Part shown: positions 22,701 to 31,304 of the stretch, one piece after another | Layout: each line of letters starts with the position of its first letter | How positions within the stretch are numbered: the stretch's first letter is position 1 | Assembly: GCA_026770025.1 (NCBI GenBank) | Contig: JAMXDE010000008.1 | Location: forward strand, 186,001-250,000 | Length of the DNA stretch: 64,000 nt | Source: Craspedostauros australis | Lineage: Eukaryota > Bacillariophyta > Bacillariophyceae > Mastogloiales > Achnanthaceae | Direction of reading: 5' to 3' | Position numbers and translations under genes: made by a program | The notes under the pieces: model-generated | What the model saw: only the letters and a program-made list of their open reading frames with translations | Databases searched by the model: none | What the model was told of the DNA's origin: nothing

Positions 22701-25700
22701 GATTCTCGGAGAGGTGAGCTCAATTGCGGTTGAAGTGTTCGCTGATCCGGTGACTCTATAGTAGAGTCAGGTACCGGGGACTCATCGGGAGCTCCCTCTG
22801 TCGAGGACATTTGCCTGTTGGCTCCCTCTGAAACTGGCATCGGAGGGGCGAGAGCTTCACTCATGAGATCGGGGATCTGTTGTGTCATTGGTTGCGACCC
22901 TTTCGCCAATACCTGTGGCGTTCTTTCACGGATGGTTTGTTGGTTTCGCGTATCAAAACTCGGTGGTGGAGTGTTATCGTCGTTGCGTTGTAACCGGTTG
23001 TGGTCTCGCGTGTCTGATGCGAAGATGTCGTCCTGCTCCATTGATTCCACATCGTCGTCATCGAATGGATATTGGAAGGTGGTGTCACCAAACATGCGAG
23101 TCCATTCTTCCGATTGATAGCTTGGAAGTTGCTTCAAGTCGGTAGCAATCGTTGCGAACCAGTCATCGAACACGACGTGGAACTGAGGGGTGATTGAACC
23201 TGTCCGTGGTGATAGGACTAGAGGTACGGTTGAAGCATGCTTCGTAGAGAGACCCATGTTCACGTATCTCTCTCCTCTTGGTTCCCATCGGGGTATCTTG
23301 CGTCCATCGGCCAGCGCTTTGTTAAGGACATAGACTGGACTGCCCCATACGTGCAGGTTATGAAGTTGCTTGAGGGGAAGACGGATGCGTGATAGAACAT
23401 CGTAGGGTGTGAGACCGGTGGCGGGATTAGGCACGCGATTGTAGATGTACGCGGCGTGTACGACGGCCATTGGCCATAGTTGAGCATCAAACATCGTTGG
23501 CCAGTGGATGCTTTGATGCATCATCATGGTTCGGGCCATTGAGACAATTGTTCGAATGCTTCGCTCGGCTATTCCGTTGTGGTGATGTGCGCCGACACCT
23601 GCGAATCGATGGACTTGATGGAAGATTTCAAGGTGTTTGGAGTATTCGGGTGAGGTGAAGGTGGTGGCGTTGTCTGATAGATACGATCGTACGGGGACTC
23701 CAACATCACGACACATCAGTTCGAACCGTTCCTTGGCTTCGAGGGTGGCGTGCGTGGTTAGCGCTGCCACAGGTTCCACGTGAATGTATCCTGATGCGTG
23801 ATCGACAAAGATGGCTCCGCCTTTGTACATTTCGTTTGGATCGCCTTTGCCTCGTCCTGAGAAGAGGCGTCCTGGCGTTCGACCGACGAAGTGGTCCACT
23901 GATACTTGTTGTCCAGGGAACAAGTGATCGGTGCGCAAAACTCCTTGTTTGTCACGGACGACATGTTGAGTTATTCCTGGGGAAGGGCGACGGTGCAGCT
24001 TTCCGAATTGGCATGCAGCGCAAAGCGGGAGGCTTGTGACCCTTGCCGCAGCTGTGTGCATCTTTCTAGACGATTCTGACCCGGTGAGAGTACCCGAACG
24101 CAGCAGGAACTTCACTCGACTGAAGGATAAATGTCCGAGACGATAGTGCCACCGAAGAAGTTCCTTTTGCGGTTGGGTGAGGTTCACGTTGTGGTCCGAC
24201 ACGGTGGAGACGATGGAAGTTAGTGCAGCTGGCACGTCATGGATGTTGTCGGCACTGTAGCCGACTGATGTTGGTAGCCTTGTGGACTTCTTGTAATTCG
24301 CTACGATTGCGTTGCGATCGTCGTTTCCCAGGATTCCGCTGAGTTTGCAGGAGGATTTGTTGAAAACGATCGTTTCGCCCTGATACTCTTCAAGGAGACT
24401 GGAAGTGCTGATTAGCTTGACCTTTGATTCGGGAACATGGAAAGCAGGCAGTCGCAATTTGCGAGGGCTTCCAGTTACATCAAGGACATACCATTCGACG
24501 GTTCCCAACGCATTCACTTGGATTTTCTTGAGGAATCCGTTGAGAAAGGTCGGTCTTGGTGGAGGACTTGGAGTAGAACTGAAATCGTTGAGGTCATTTG
24601 TCACAGAAATTGATGCTCCGCTGTCCCAAACGAGTTCGAATGGAGCATCGGGTGAGAGATAACTCTCAGCTTTAGCTGGAGATGCGAAAGCATTGCGATT
24701 GGAGAAGAAGGAGGCTAGACCTTGCAGAGTGAGTAGTGCGGGCATGTCATTGTCACATTGTTGCTTTTGACTTCGATCATACATCAAGTCAATTCCGCGA
24801 GTTGGGTACAGGCTCCAGAGATTTCGTGAGATGGATGAGGTGCGACCTTCTTGGCGGGGCAATTTTGCTGTCGTGGGTGTTTGGTTTTTACCATAAGTGG
24901 AATTTTTCGATTGGTTCCAGTGACGACGTTTTGATCTGTGATTGCGAGTTTTGGTCCGAGCCTGGGGACGCCACACACGTTTTGTTCGTGGGGAGTTTCC
25001 TTTCGACACGTTCACGGGTTTGGGTCCATCTGGGTCGAGACTTTCCATTACGAGATCGTAGAGACTGCGTTTCACGGCTCCATTGAAGTGTGTTGGACGT
25101 TTATGCACTTGCTTGTACCGTTCTTTGACTCGTGCCTTGTTGTAGACTAGATCAGCAGAGTTGATTGAGTCAGGTCTTCGTGGTACGTTCGTGTGGAGGA
25201 GTAGTAGAGTTACGGCAATTAGCATCCAGGCATTTGCTGCCGCGATGTACCACCCATACTCTACTCCGATAGTGATGACTTGGAGTGAGGCGAAGAGGAG
25301 AACCATTCCAACGATGCTACCGAAGTAGTTGAAGGAGGTGAAGAGGTTCCAGACGAGAGACCACCAGGTGTCTTCGTCTTGACTGGAGGCGGCTGTGAAG
25401 CATGTCCACGCAGCCATGTCAATGGAGAGGTTGTCCTGTTTGGGAGCTTGCTTGCCCTTTGCCTTCGCCTTGAACTTGAAGTTGTCCTGATGACTCTCAG
25501 TGTTGTGCGAGAGACGCCAGCGGCGGCACTTGGCGCACCACATGAAAGTCTTGTCGTTGACAAGCTTGCGCTGTGGTTCACCGGGCTTGGGAGCTTTGGA
25601 CGACCAGCCCTGGCTGGCGTTGCGTTTGGCGTCGCGTTCCTTGGGCTTCTTGAAGTTGTTTCTCCTTCCGTCGTTCTTGGAGAAACCCTTGTGTTGCTCG

Positions 25701-27058
25701 AGAACGTTGGCGCTTGGATTCTGGACGGCGTTGTTGGCGTACGAGTACCTGGGCACGTTGCTGTCTCTGGTACGCCTGATGGCATGCCAGCGATTTCCGC
25801 GCACTTCGTTTTCGTACGACGCCTCGGCCTTGTTGCAGATTGCCATCCATGTGAGATCTTTTGCGGCAAGCTGGGGGCGAGCGTACTCGTACGTGAAGAC
25901 GGGGAGACGCATGAGGATTTCCTCAAGGTTATCCTTCATCACATAGAGAGGACGTCGGTACTGTTCACCAGACCGGATCTGTCCTCCAGCCTGCAGGAAG
26001 GCGTCGAGGATCGTTCGGAGGAGACGAAGGTCGAAGCGACCGGCGTCGTCGAGGCGCTTGCAAAGAGCACGGAGGTGGACTGCCATGAGACCAACGTTCT
26101 CGTTTGGAAAACGTCTGCAGTTGACTTCGCGGATCTTGGCTGCGAGGGCGTCTTGTTCATCCAAGGAGTTGGCCGAGTTGCTGTTCATGAACTCAACGAA
26201 GAGAGTGATGAAGTTATCGTGGAACTTCGGCTCGATTCGGTTCATGAGTTGGTCTTCGAGGGCTGGATCAAGACTGTCACGGAAGAACGCTGAGGCTGTC
26301 TCGTTGTTCTGGACGTCGTAGTGATCCCACTTCAGATGGAACTCGTCGAAGTGCTTGGTGGCATCTTCAAGAGTGAAGGCGGCTGGTGAGTCCAAGACGC
26401 AAGTCATTCCTGACTCTGCGTTGGCGTCAGCGATGTACGCCATGGTGAGGAGTCCGGTTCTTGCCATGTGGTTTCGCACCAGGCGAATGAACTGCTGGAT
26501 GTTCCCTCCTTTCTTGAACTTGTCGGTGAGTCCTTGCTCTCGCTTGGACTGGTTGGTTGAGTCAGCACCGTTATGGAGGATTCTCTGTTGTTGAGAGTTG
26601 GTCCACCTGGTGTGTGACTCGTCTTGGAGGCCCGTCCAATGCCCGTTCGGCGCGCCTGCGGTCCAGGGCACCCAGTTGCGTCCTTGCTTGAGGATACCTC
26701 CCATGATGGGAACGGTTGGTTTCCCAGAGAGGTCGTGGTCGTCGTCTTCGCTGTCCTCTTCTGACTTTCTGCTCTTCTTGGGCATGGGGGTTTCCATGTC
26801 GAAGATGCTGTCGCCGAGGAAGGACTGTTCCGTTCGAGGTCTTGTGTCGCCAGCGGAGCGGCTGCGCTCGAGACCGGGACGGCTTGGGGTCGTGGTGGCT
26901 GTCGCCGCTGCTTGGGCAGTGGCTATGGCCGCGTTTGCTGCTTCTGCAGCGGCTTCGGCCGCCAACGTCGCCTGTGTGAGGCGAGCGTTCTCGACCGTGA
27001 TCGCTTCGAGCTGCGCTTGCAGCTCTTCCAGCGTGGCAGGAGTTGTCTCTTCCGCCAT
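19793..27058 (-). CDS. gag-pol: Copia Gag-Pol polyprotein, 2,421 aa
   Basis: One uninterrupted frame. An Ala-rich coiled coil opens the protein. Gag-like helical region at about 180-410. A CxxC...H-x4-H knuckle (WCAKCRRWRLSHNTESH) at about 505-520. Two or three strongly hydrophobic helices at about 563-626, unusual for Gag. Aspartic protease DSGAS near 808. Gag-pre-integrase zinc region (WHYRLGHLSF...CAAC) near 970-1015. Integrase D, D, E in SVDHFVG, YLSDNATTF and NGIAERS at about 1055-1165, followed by a disordered Pro/Ser/Thr-rich linker. Reverse transcriptase from about 1945 with YVDDAG near 2088. RNase H with CYVDADFAG and STMESEYAAL near 2256-2305. The 5' leader is 27059-27485. No frameshift separates gag and pol. 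Confidence 0.95.
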   Translation of the reverse strand: MAEETTPATLEELQAQLEAITVENARLTQATLAAEAAAEAANAAIATAQAAATATTTPSRPGLERSRSAGDTRPRTEQSFLGDSIFDMETPMPKKSRKSEEDSEDDDHDLSGKPTVPIMGGILKQGRNWVPWTAGAPNGHWTGLQDESHTRWTNSQQQRILHNGADSTNQSKREQGLTDKFKKGGNIQQFIRLVRNHMARTGLLTMAYIADANAESGMTCVLDSPAAFTLEDATKHFDEFHLKWDHYDVQNNETASAFFRDSLDPALEDQLMNRIEPKFHDNFITLFVEFMNSNSANSLDEQDALAAKIREVNCRRFPNENVGLMAVHLRALCKRLDDAGRFDLRLLRTILDAFLQAGGQIRSGEQYRRPLYVMKDNLEEILMRLPVFTYEYARPQLAAKDLTWMAICNKAEASYENEVRGNRWHAIRRTRDSNVPRYSYANNAVQNPSANVLEQHKGFSKNDGRRNNFKKPKERDAKRNASQGWSSKAPKPGEPQRKLVNDKTFMWCAKCRRWRLSHNTESHQDNFKFKAKAKGKQAPKQDNLSIDMAAWTCFTAASSQDEDTWWSLVWNLFTSFNYFGSIVGMVLLFASLQVITIGVEYGWYIAAANAWMLIAVTLLLLHTNVPRRPDSINSADLVYNKARVKERYKQVHKRPTHFNGAVKRSLYDLVMESLDPDGPKPVNVSKGNSPRTKRVWRPQARTKTRNHRSKRRHWNQSKNSTYGKNQTPTTAKLPRQEGRTSSISRNLWSLYPTRGIDLMYDRSQKQQCDNDMPALLTLQGLASFFSNRNAFASPAKAESYLSPDAPFELVWDSGASISVTNDLNDFSSTPSPPPRPTFLNGFLKKIQVNALGTVEWYVLDVTGSPRKLRLPAFHVPESKVKLISTSSLLEEYQGETIVFNKSSCKLSGILGNDDRNAIVANYKKSTRLPTSVGYSADNIHDVPAALTSIVSTVSDHNVNLTQPQKELLRWHYRLGHLSFSRVKFLLRSGTLTGSESSRKMHTAAARVTSLPLCAACQFGKLHRRPSPGITQHVVRDKQGVLRTDHLFPGQQVSVDHFVGRTPGRLFSGRGKGDPNEMYKGGAIFVDHASGYIHVEPVAALTTHATLEAKERFELMCRDVGVPVRSYLSDNATTFTSPEYSKHLEIFHQVHRFAGVGAHHHNGIAERSIRTIVSMARTMMMHQSIHWPTMFDAQLWPMAVVHAAYIYNRVPNPATGLTPYDVLSRIRLPLKQLHNLHVWGSPVYVLNKALADGRKIPRWEPRGERYVNMGLSTKHASTVPLVLSPRTGSITPQFHVVFDDWFATIATDLKQLPSYQSEEWTRMFGDTTFQYPFDDDDVESMEQDDIFASDTRDHNRLQRNDDNTPPPSFDTRNQQTIRERTPQVLAKGSQPMTQQIPDLMSEALAPPMPVSEGANRQMSSTEGAPDESPVPDSTIESPDQRTLQPQLSSPLRESPTLELATPLPLPAPTPIQTSSTPPMIPKSEPTPERPQSTRIRKQPKRFTYARMGGKAAWLDDEDTDDYYFCPAVATLEEIEQAATPRELHPDSSSIITFSQAIVDCLHTIEPLQRKGSDSLSIDLHQFKVDAHYLLRRLRGRFNTLNPQPTNVVLPTFAPKAAEVEEASINMADWWQPDPDNMTEEGATPFQETYNNFHSDMEDHFEKDLNSVFLNEDLLRLATDHAVEQFVEKLSTFISTGTMEPHFDALDFMSKAKSGPWYYQDPEHLMNQGYLPPKSAYNAEAFVQRTRSVWNAMIENHHYRLAFELLRRQVTTIRPGPWPLPSEYEIEQFVQGMIESNTAPLTSAPATRSANKGSMLDIDSSSTLDINPSFILDTAKCIPPTTWANIEQHAYSVAIIEPQKDATNYPTYVDNRMISYFAAGGDLEIAERTSVYKASNTDPDTLSFDEAIRDDNKDEWMQAAEKEIRDLTKKGTWEEVKKIDIKNDRIFPGTWVFRRKRLPDGTIKKYKGRWCCRGDLMQEDSSTYAPVVAWSSVRIFLSTSIVMGWTTTSIDFTNAFVQASIHKPVYLHLPRGFKSTKGPDTCLKLRKSLYGLTIAPRLWYEHLIRALTTIGFKACDQEQCLFIKKDIMIVLYVDDAGIASKTKQAADDFIKSMRDLGFELTQEGSFTEFLGIELSRDPKADTVHLRQPGLIKKILATTKMTNCSPCPVPTTQLALGQCKHEPPMNEPWNYRSVVGMLLYLTTNTRPDLAFAVSQVARFGSDPRRSHAKAVKRIMRYLKHTEDKGTIVRPTGQLDLKCYVDADFAGLYGREDSKDPVSVKSRTGYLITLGGCPLIWKSKLQTEIALSTMESEYAALSLAMRTLIPIQQLIRQVINNAGTTMPLHTNLQCTVFEDNQACISLATNHQPTARTKHFLTKWHFFWYWVKAGFIYIQHIATPEQLADIFTKGLSIAVFEYLRFKIMGW

Positions 27059-27473
27059 GATGGATGACGGGGACTTCTCGAATAGTCTTCGGACTTCGAG
27101 GGGATCGATCTGTTTGCCTTCTCTTGCTCTTGCTCGACTTCACTTCGTTGGGAAGGTGTGCACTGAAGTTCGATGCAGGCTTGGAGGGGCTCGCACTCGG
27201 TCGGCGAGTGCGGTTATTGCTTGCTTTGGCAGAGGCTACTGAAGTTCGACCTTGGGTCGCTTACCTTCAGCTGGGACTTTTGTCCTCTTGAGTGGCTCGG
27301 TTTTCGAGCGGTGGGGATCTGATTTCAGATCAGATGCATGCGGTGAGGACGTGGTCCTTGTTGGAAGCTCGGTCTTCGAGCTGTGCCTTTTGGCTTCGTC
27401 TCAGAGAGACTCTTGCGATCGGTTGGCAGAGGAAGATGCTCGGTGGAGTTGATAAGAGAGTATTTGGCAACCA

Positions 27474-27486
27474 CTCGCAGCTACCA
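27474..27486 (-). other. Primer-binding site of Copia element
   Basis: Reading the minus strand, TGGTAGCTGCGAG starts at the last base of the 5' LTR. TGGTAGC is the complement expected for the 3' end of an initiator tRNA-Met as used by Ty1-type elements. The tRNA itself is not in this window. Confidence 0.65.
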
Positions 27487-28172
27487 GTTAGGATTCGTGC
27501 GTAGGCGTCGCGAATCGGTGGAGAATGCCTCGTGAATCTGCCGGCTTCGGGATAGCCGTGTGATGCAGTTCAAGAGAGGTGTGCTGTTTGAATAGTTATA
27601 ACTTGTAACGATGAGAAGTAGAGTGCTTTGTAGCTAATCCTAGTCCGTTATTATGAGTTAGCTTATTGGTGTTAGTAGGGTGAAGAAACGATGCCACACA
27701 ACTTGGCGAGACCCTGCACTGATGCACTTGATTCAGTGCAACAGAGTAGACAGTCAATACAGTACCTTGCTCTCCGCACATGTAGTTACACTGCAGTGTA
27801 GGTCATGACAATCAGTGGTGACGGTCATGAAGCAGTGGCTGTGGCTGAAGCTGACACTCGGATTCCATTGCTTGAGTTGAAGCAAGTTGGATACGCATGC
27901 TGAGACCACGGTGGTAGTGTGGTGGTCATCAGCAATGAAGGAATCGAGATAAGTTTTAGTAAGGAGGATCTGAAGAGCATATAGTTCCCAGGTGGGGTGT
28001 GAGTCAGGTCGGTCAGGTTTGAGTCATGATGGATTCGTGAATGGAGGAGAGAAAGGAGGAGAAAAAGGTTTGGTGGTCAATCAAGTCGGAAGATTTCGCG
28101 CCAAAACAGGAATTTCTCCCATCGGGTTGATACCGTGTTCGGTACTAGTCTGTCCCTCATTGAATCTCAACT
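27486..28172 (-). repeat. Copia 5' LTR (right copy)
   Basis: 687 bp, base for base the same as the left copy by eye. Should contain the element promoter; transcription would run leftwards. Confidence 0.93.
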
Positions 28173-28177
28173 TTATC
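28173..28177. repeat. Target-site duplication, right copy (TTATC)
   Basis: Matches 19018-19022 exactly. Confidence 0.85.
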
Positions 28178-29630
28178 CAACTGTTGTGACAATGATGCAA
28201 TGAGCACGGTCAACACCGATGCTGCTGTTGGAGTGTGCTTGTGATTGATGTTGTTGCAAGCTTGCCTGGTGACCCACTGTGCTTGTACGTATTGTGGATC
28301 TGGCTGCTGCTGACGTGATACAGTTGCAAACGATGGTTGCCGCGTTGTCATCGCTTTCGCTCTGTTGGCTCAGATCAGTTGATTGGCCGAGTAGCTCACG
28401 ATCATCACATGTGACTACGAGTACTCGCTGTATTCTACTCTGATCTGCGATACCGTATTGGCGAGCCAACATCGCTGGGCTAGAGCACAGCATACATTCA
28501 GGGATAACTACCATGTCGCCACATGCGGCAGCACACAACAACGAACAGCTGCGACTGTACCGAACAAGCACTCTCCTCTTGCCATGCCTGTCCACACGAA
28601 TTCGCAGCCTCCCACGGACAGTTGCAACTACTATTATTCAAATTGAAACATAATACAACATACATACATGCAGAAGAGCATTCGTACAAGTTATGTTGTT
28701 GCAAGCATGCTTGTGTGCCATGTCTCGCGGTGTGTGGGATGTCCCGCATTGTGCTGTACTGATGGTTCAGCTGGATTGTGCTTTGCGCAGCATCGGGTGT
28801 TGCGAGCAGTGGGTTTTCGGGTGGGCCACATCAAAATGTGGCGTGGATTTGTTGTTGTTTGTGATTTGATGGATTTGTCTCACATGGACAACTGAGAGGA
28901 GGCATGCGAAGGAATCGAGTCATCCACATGGGAAAACGAGCCAGCCGCGTGGGAAAACGAGCCAGCCGCATGGGAAAACGGGCTTGCTCCATGGGAAAAC
29001 GAATCGATTCCATGGGAAATCGAGGCTGTCGCATGGGAAATCGAGGCTGTCGCGTGGGAATTTTGATGCATTGTTTCCCACGGAGTCCAAGACAATCGAT
29101 CGTATAAACTGTACTGCCAGCTACGTACGTCTCAAACACATGGGAAAACGGAACGCTGCGCTCCCATGGGAACACAGAAATATCACATGCATGAAGACAA
29201 ATTTCCCATGGAACGTTATTTTTTCCCATGGAACGTTATTTTTTCCCATGCGACACTTCTCATTTGGCATGCGTGTCCACATTTTCCCAAACTCACATTT
29301 TGCTTCCCACAGCCCACCCATCCGTCGGCGCGCGAGGAAAACTGCCGATGGACGCATCGATGAATGCCAATCTTGGCCTTGAATAGTGTGTGTAGATGTA
29401 CCAACTGAATTGTTGATCGTGTTGCTCACTCGTAGTCTGCCTGGTATCCAAAGTAGGCATCCTGCAGTTTGTATCTGGAAGTGACAGTTGCTGTTGATCG
29501 CTGTTTTGAATTAGTTGACAGGACTGCGGTTTGAAACGAATGAGCAGCAATGACAGCAGCTGATGTGGAGCGCGGCTGATTCGGCCAGCACTGCCGTCTG
29601 AGGATTGTCTTGTGTTGCCACTGCGTGTGA
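28178..29630. other. Spacer between Copia insertion and rightward gene
   Basis: About 1.45 kb without a convincing gene. The left part is plain. From 28910 to 29260 the octamer CATGGGAA and its complement TTCCCATG recur many times, including a regular 21-bp array. May be the central promoter region of a DNA transposon. Confidence 0.45.
28928..29066. repeat. 21-bp minisatellite with CATGGGAAAACGA core, 7 units
   Basis: The core (A/G)TGGGAA starts at 28928, 28949, 28970, 28991, 29012, 29033 and 29054, an exact 21-base period. Related isolated copies follow to about 29250, several inverted (TTTCCCATGGAACGTTATTT twice in tandem). The period of seven codons leaves all frames open, which explains the repetitive ORFs on both strands. 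Confidence 0.85.
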
Positions 29631-31304
29631 GCAGAGCAAAGGTGTAGGCAAGTTGCAAGCCTCACATTTCGAGATCATGGCTCCCACAACACCAGCAGCT
29701 ATAATCCATCACAGAAACCATACACCGAGTGGAAAGGTACCAGCGACGACGCAGCGTACATCATCGGTGGACTCTTCCGCAACGAAATCGCCCCCAACTT
29801 CAAACAGTTCATCACCAACCATCCTGACTGGATCCAGGCACCACCAGGCAAGAACTACAACCGCAACAACCTGCGTGGCAACTTCCGAAGCTGCATCAAT
29901 CGTCTCAAGCTACACAGGGAAGGGAAGAATCAACGTAAGTACACGAGTTGGATTGCTGTGTCACGAGCATGCCTGATCAAACTCACATGCTGCTGCTGCT
30001 GCTACTACTGTTTCCATTCTCGTTCAGGCCTGCCAACTGACTTCAAACGCCGAGCTGGCCTCCCTGCTACACCAGACAGGAACAAGGACATCACAGCAAC
30101 AGAGCGCAGTGGCTTGGCCATTCAACCAGGCGACGCATTTGGAGAGAGCGACGACGACGACGAGAGCTTCGTTGACAACGATCACGAAAGTGATATCAGC
30201 TTGGAGAGCATCGATCTCGATAGTGGCAACACCACCACCACCAACAACAACAGCAACAATAACACTAACAACAACGCAGACCTCACTCCAGGGCATCTCA
30301 CAACTCTTGGAAGTCCCATCTCTGAGGCATCCTTTGAACCAGATCCTCAAGCCAGCACACAGATCGCAGCAGCCAGATCCGTTCATTCTCCTGTTGTTCG
30401 TTTTTCTGAGACGCTCGTTGACACCCCTTTGGTGACAGCGCCACCACAAGCCAATCCATCCAACAAGCGCGCGCGTTTCGAGGAGGACCATCGCGACACA
30501 ACCACCACCACCAACACCAGCCCACCAGCGAACACCAACGAACACGAATTGGGACCAAGGAAGATCGATTTTGGCGAAGTCGGCGAATTGACACAAAATA
30601 TGAAGAAGATGACCGTCAACCCGTTGGGCCAGGAATTCAAGGCCCTTGTCTTGGGGGGCCTGCATCTCATCCCCATCAGTGTGGACGAACCAACCAAAAC
30701 TGCGAATCAAGCTGATCAGCGTCGTGGCTTTTCAATCCACTACCACTGCCTGTACCTCATGCACTGGGAGAATGTGGCATTCCAAATTGTGGAGGAGAGT
30801 GCACAGCAATTCTTGGAGCTCTCCCTCAAGGTCGATGTGCGATTTTTCGATGCAGCAACTTACTTGCCACAGACAGATGAGAACACACAGGACAGCAAGC
30901 ATGAAGTGGCCAAGATGTTCTCCAAGGAGCAGGCTGGAGTGCAGCTGTACTATGACAAATTGTTTGAGGCAGCAAGCATGGACTTCCCTGTGTCTGATGG
31001 CTTCATGTTTGTCAAGGTGCGCAAACTTTTCCCATCCAAGGTGGTACCGAACTTCGTTGATCGCTTCGAGCAATACAAAGATGTTGCGCATGACGAAGAT
31101 CCGCTCGAGTGCACTGAGATCAACACAAACTTTGGCCACAACGTGAAGAACGAAGGCGACGATACTGATCCAGTGTCTTTTGTCATGAACACTGCAACTG
31201 TGTTGTGCCCCAAACAACAGAACTCTGCCACCTCTGCGACTCCGAAGAGAAACACCAAACGCTCACTCAGACGCCCAAAGGCAACAACCCCAATGGCACC
31301 TTAA
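29631..31304 (+). CDS. Unrecognised gene beside transposase, possible transposon partner (2 exons, start unresolved)
   Basis: The coding frame of exon 1 is open from 29631 (after TGA 29628-29630) to 29934 and joins exon 2 (30028-31304) over a 93-nt GTAAGT...TTCAG intron in phase 1. Protein-like text begins YNPSQKPYTEWKG and continues with RNEIAPNFKQFI, NNLRGNFRSCINRLKLH, then GLPATPDRNKDI, an acidic and Asn/Thr-rich linker, and a conserved-looking 200-residue C-terminal half (EFKALVLGGLHLIPISV; YYDKLFEAASMDFP). The basic, aromatic N-terminal part could bind DNA. No ATG occurs in this frame before the domain; the nearest ATG (29677) is in the +1 frame. So either an upstream exon, or a frameshift, is involved. 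Function unknown. Confidence 0.5.
   Translation, partial: AEQRCRQVASLTFRDHGSHNTSSYNPSQKPYTEWKGTSDDAAYIIGGLFRNEIAPNFKQFITNHPDWIQAPPGKNYNRNNLRGNFRSCINRLKLHREGKNQRKYTSWIAVSRACLIKLTCCCCCYYCFHSRSGLPTDFKRRAGLPATPDRNKDITATERSGLAIQPGDAFGESDDDDESFVDNDHESDISLESIDLDSGNTTTTNNNSNNNTNNNADLTPGHLTTLGSPISEASFEPDPQASTQIAAARSVHSPVVRFSETLVDTPLVTAPPQANPSNKRARFEEDHRDTTTTTNTSPPANTNEHELGPRKIDFGEVGELTQNMKKMTVNPLGQEFKALVLGGLHLIPISVDEPTKTANQADQRRGFSIHYHCLYLMHWENVAFQIVEESAQQFLELSLKVDVRFFDAATYLPQTDENTQDSKHEVAKMFSKEQAGVQLYYDKLFEAASMDFPVSDGFMFVKVRKLFPSKVVPNFVDRFEQYKDVAHDEDPLECTEINTNFGHNVKNEGDDTDPVSFVMNTATVLCPKQQNSATSATPKRNTKRSLRRPKATTPMAP

Larger units (their letters stand above)
19023..28172 (-). mobile_element. Full-length Ty1/Copia LTR retrotransposon, 9,150 bp
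   Basis: Two 687-bp LTRs (19023-19709 and 27486-28172) are identical at every position I compared and are flanked by a 5-bp TTATC duplication. The element reads on the minus strand: the 5' LTR is the right one. Inside are a primer-binding site beside the 5' LTR, a single gag-pol frame of 2,421 codons, and a polypurine tract next to the 3' LTR. The order protease, integrase, reverse transcriptase, RNase H places it in Copia rather than Gypsy. Identical LTRs, an intact frame and an intact duplication mean a recent insertion, possibly still mobile. LTR ends are AGTT...AACT rather than the usual TG...CA. Confidence 0.95.

Noticed and set aside
27596-27781. 61-codon ORF found identically in both LTRs
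   Set aside because: Lies wholly in the LTR, has no domain, and occurs twice only because the LTRs are identical.
29605-29976. 123-codon ORF starting MSCVATACE, over exon 1 of the unknown gene
   Set aside because: Low-complexity Thr/Ser text in the +1 frame; the alternative frame reads as a structured domain and splices cleanly to exon 2.
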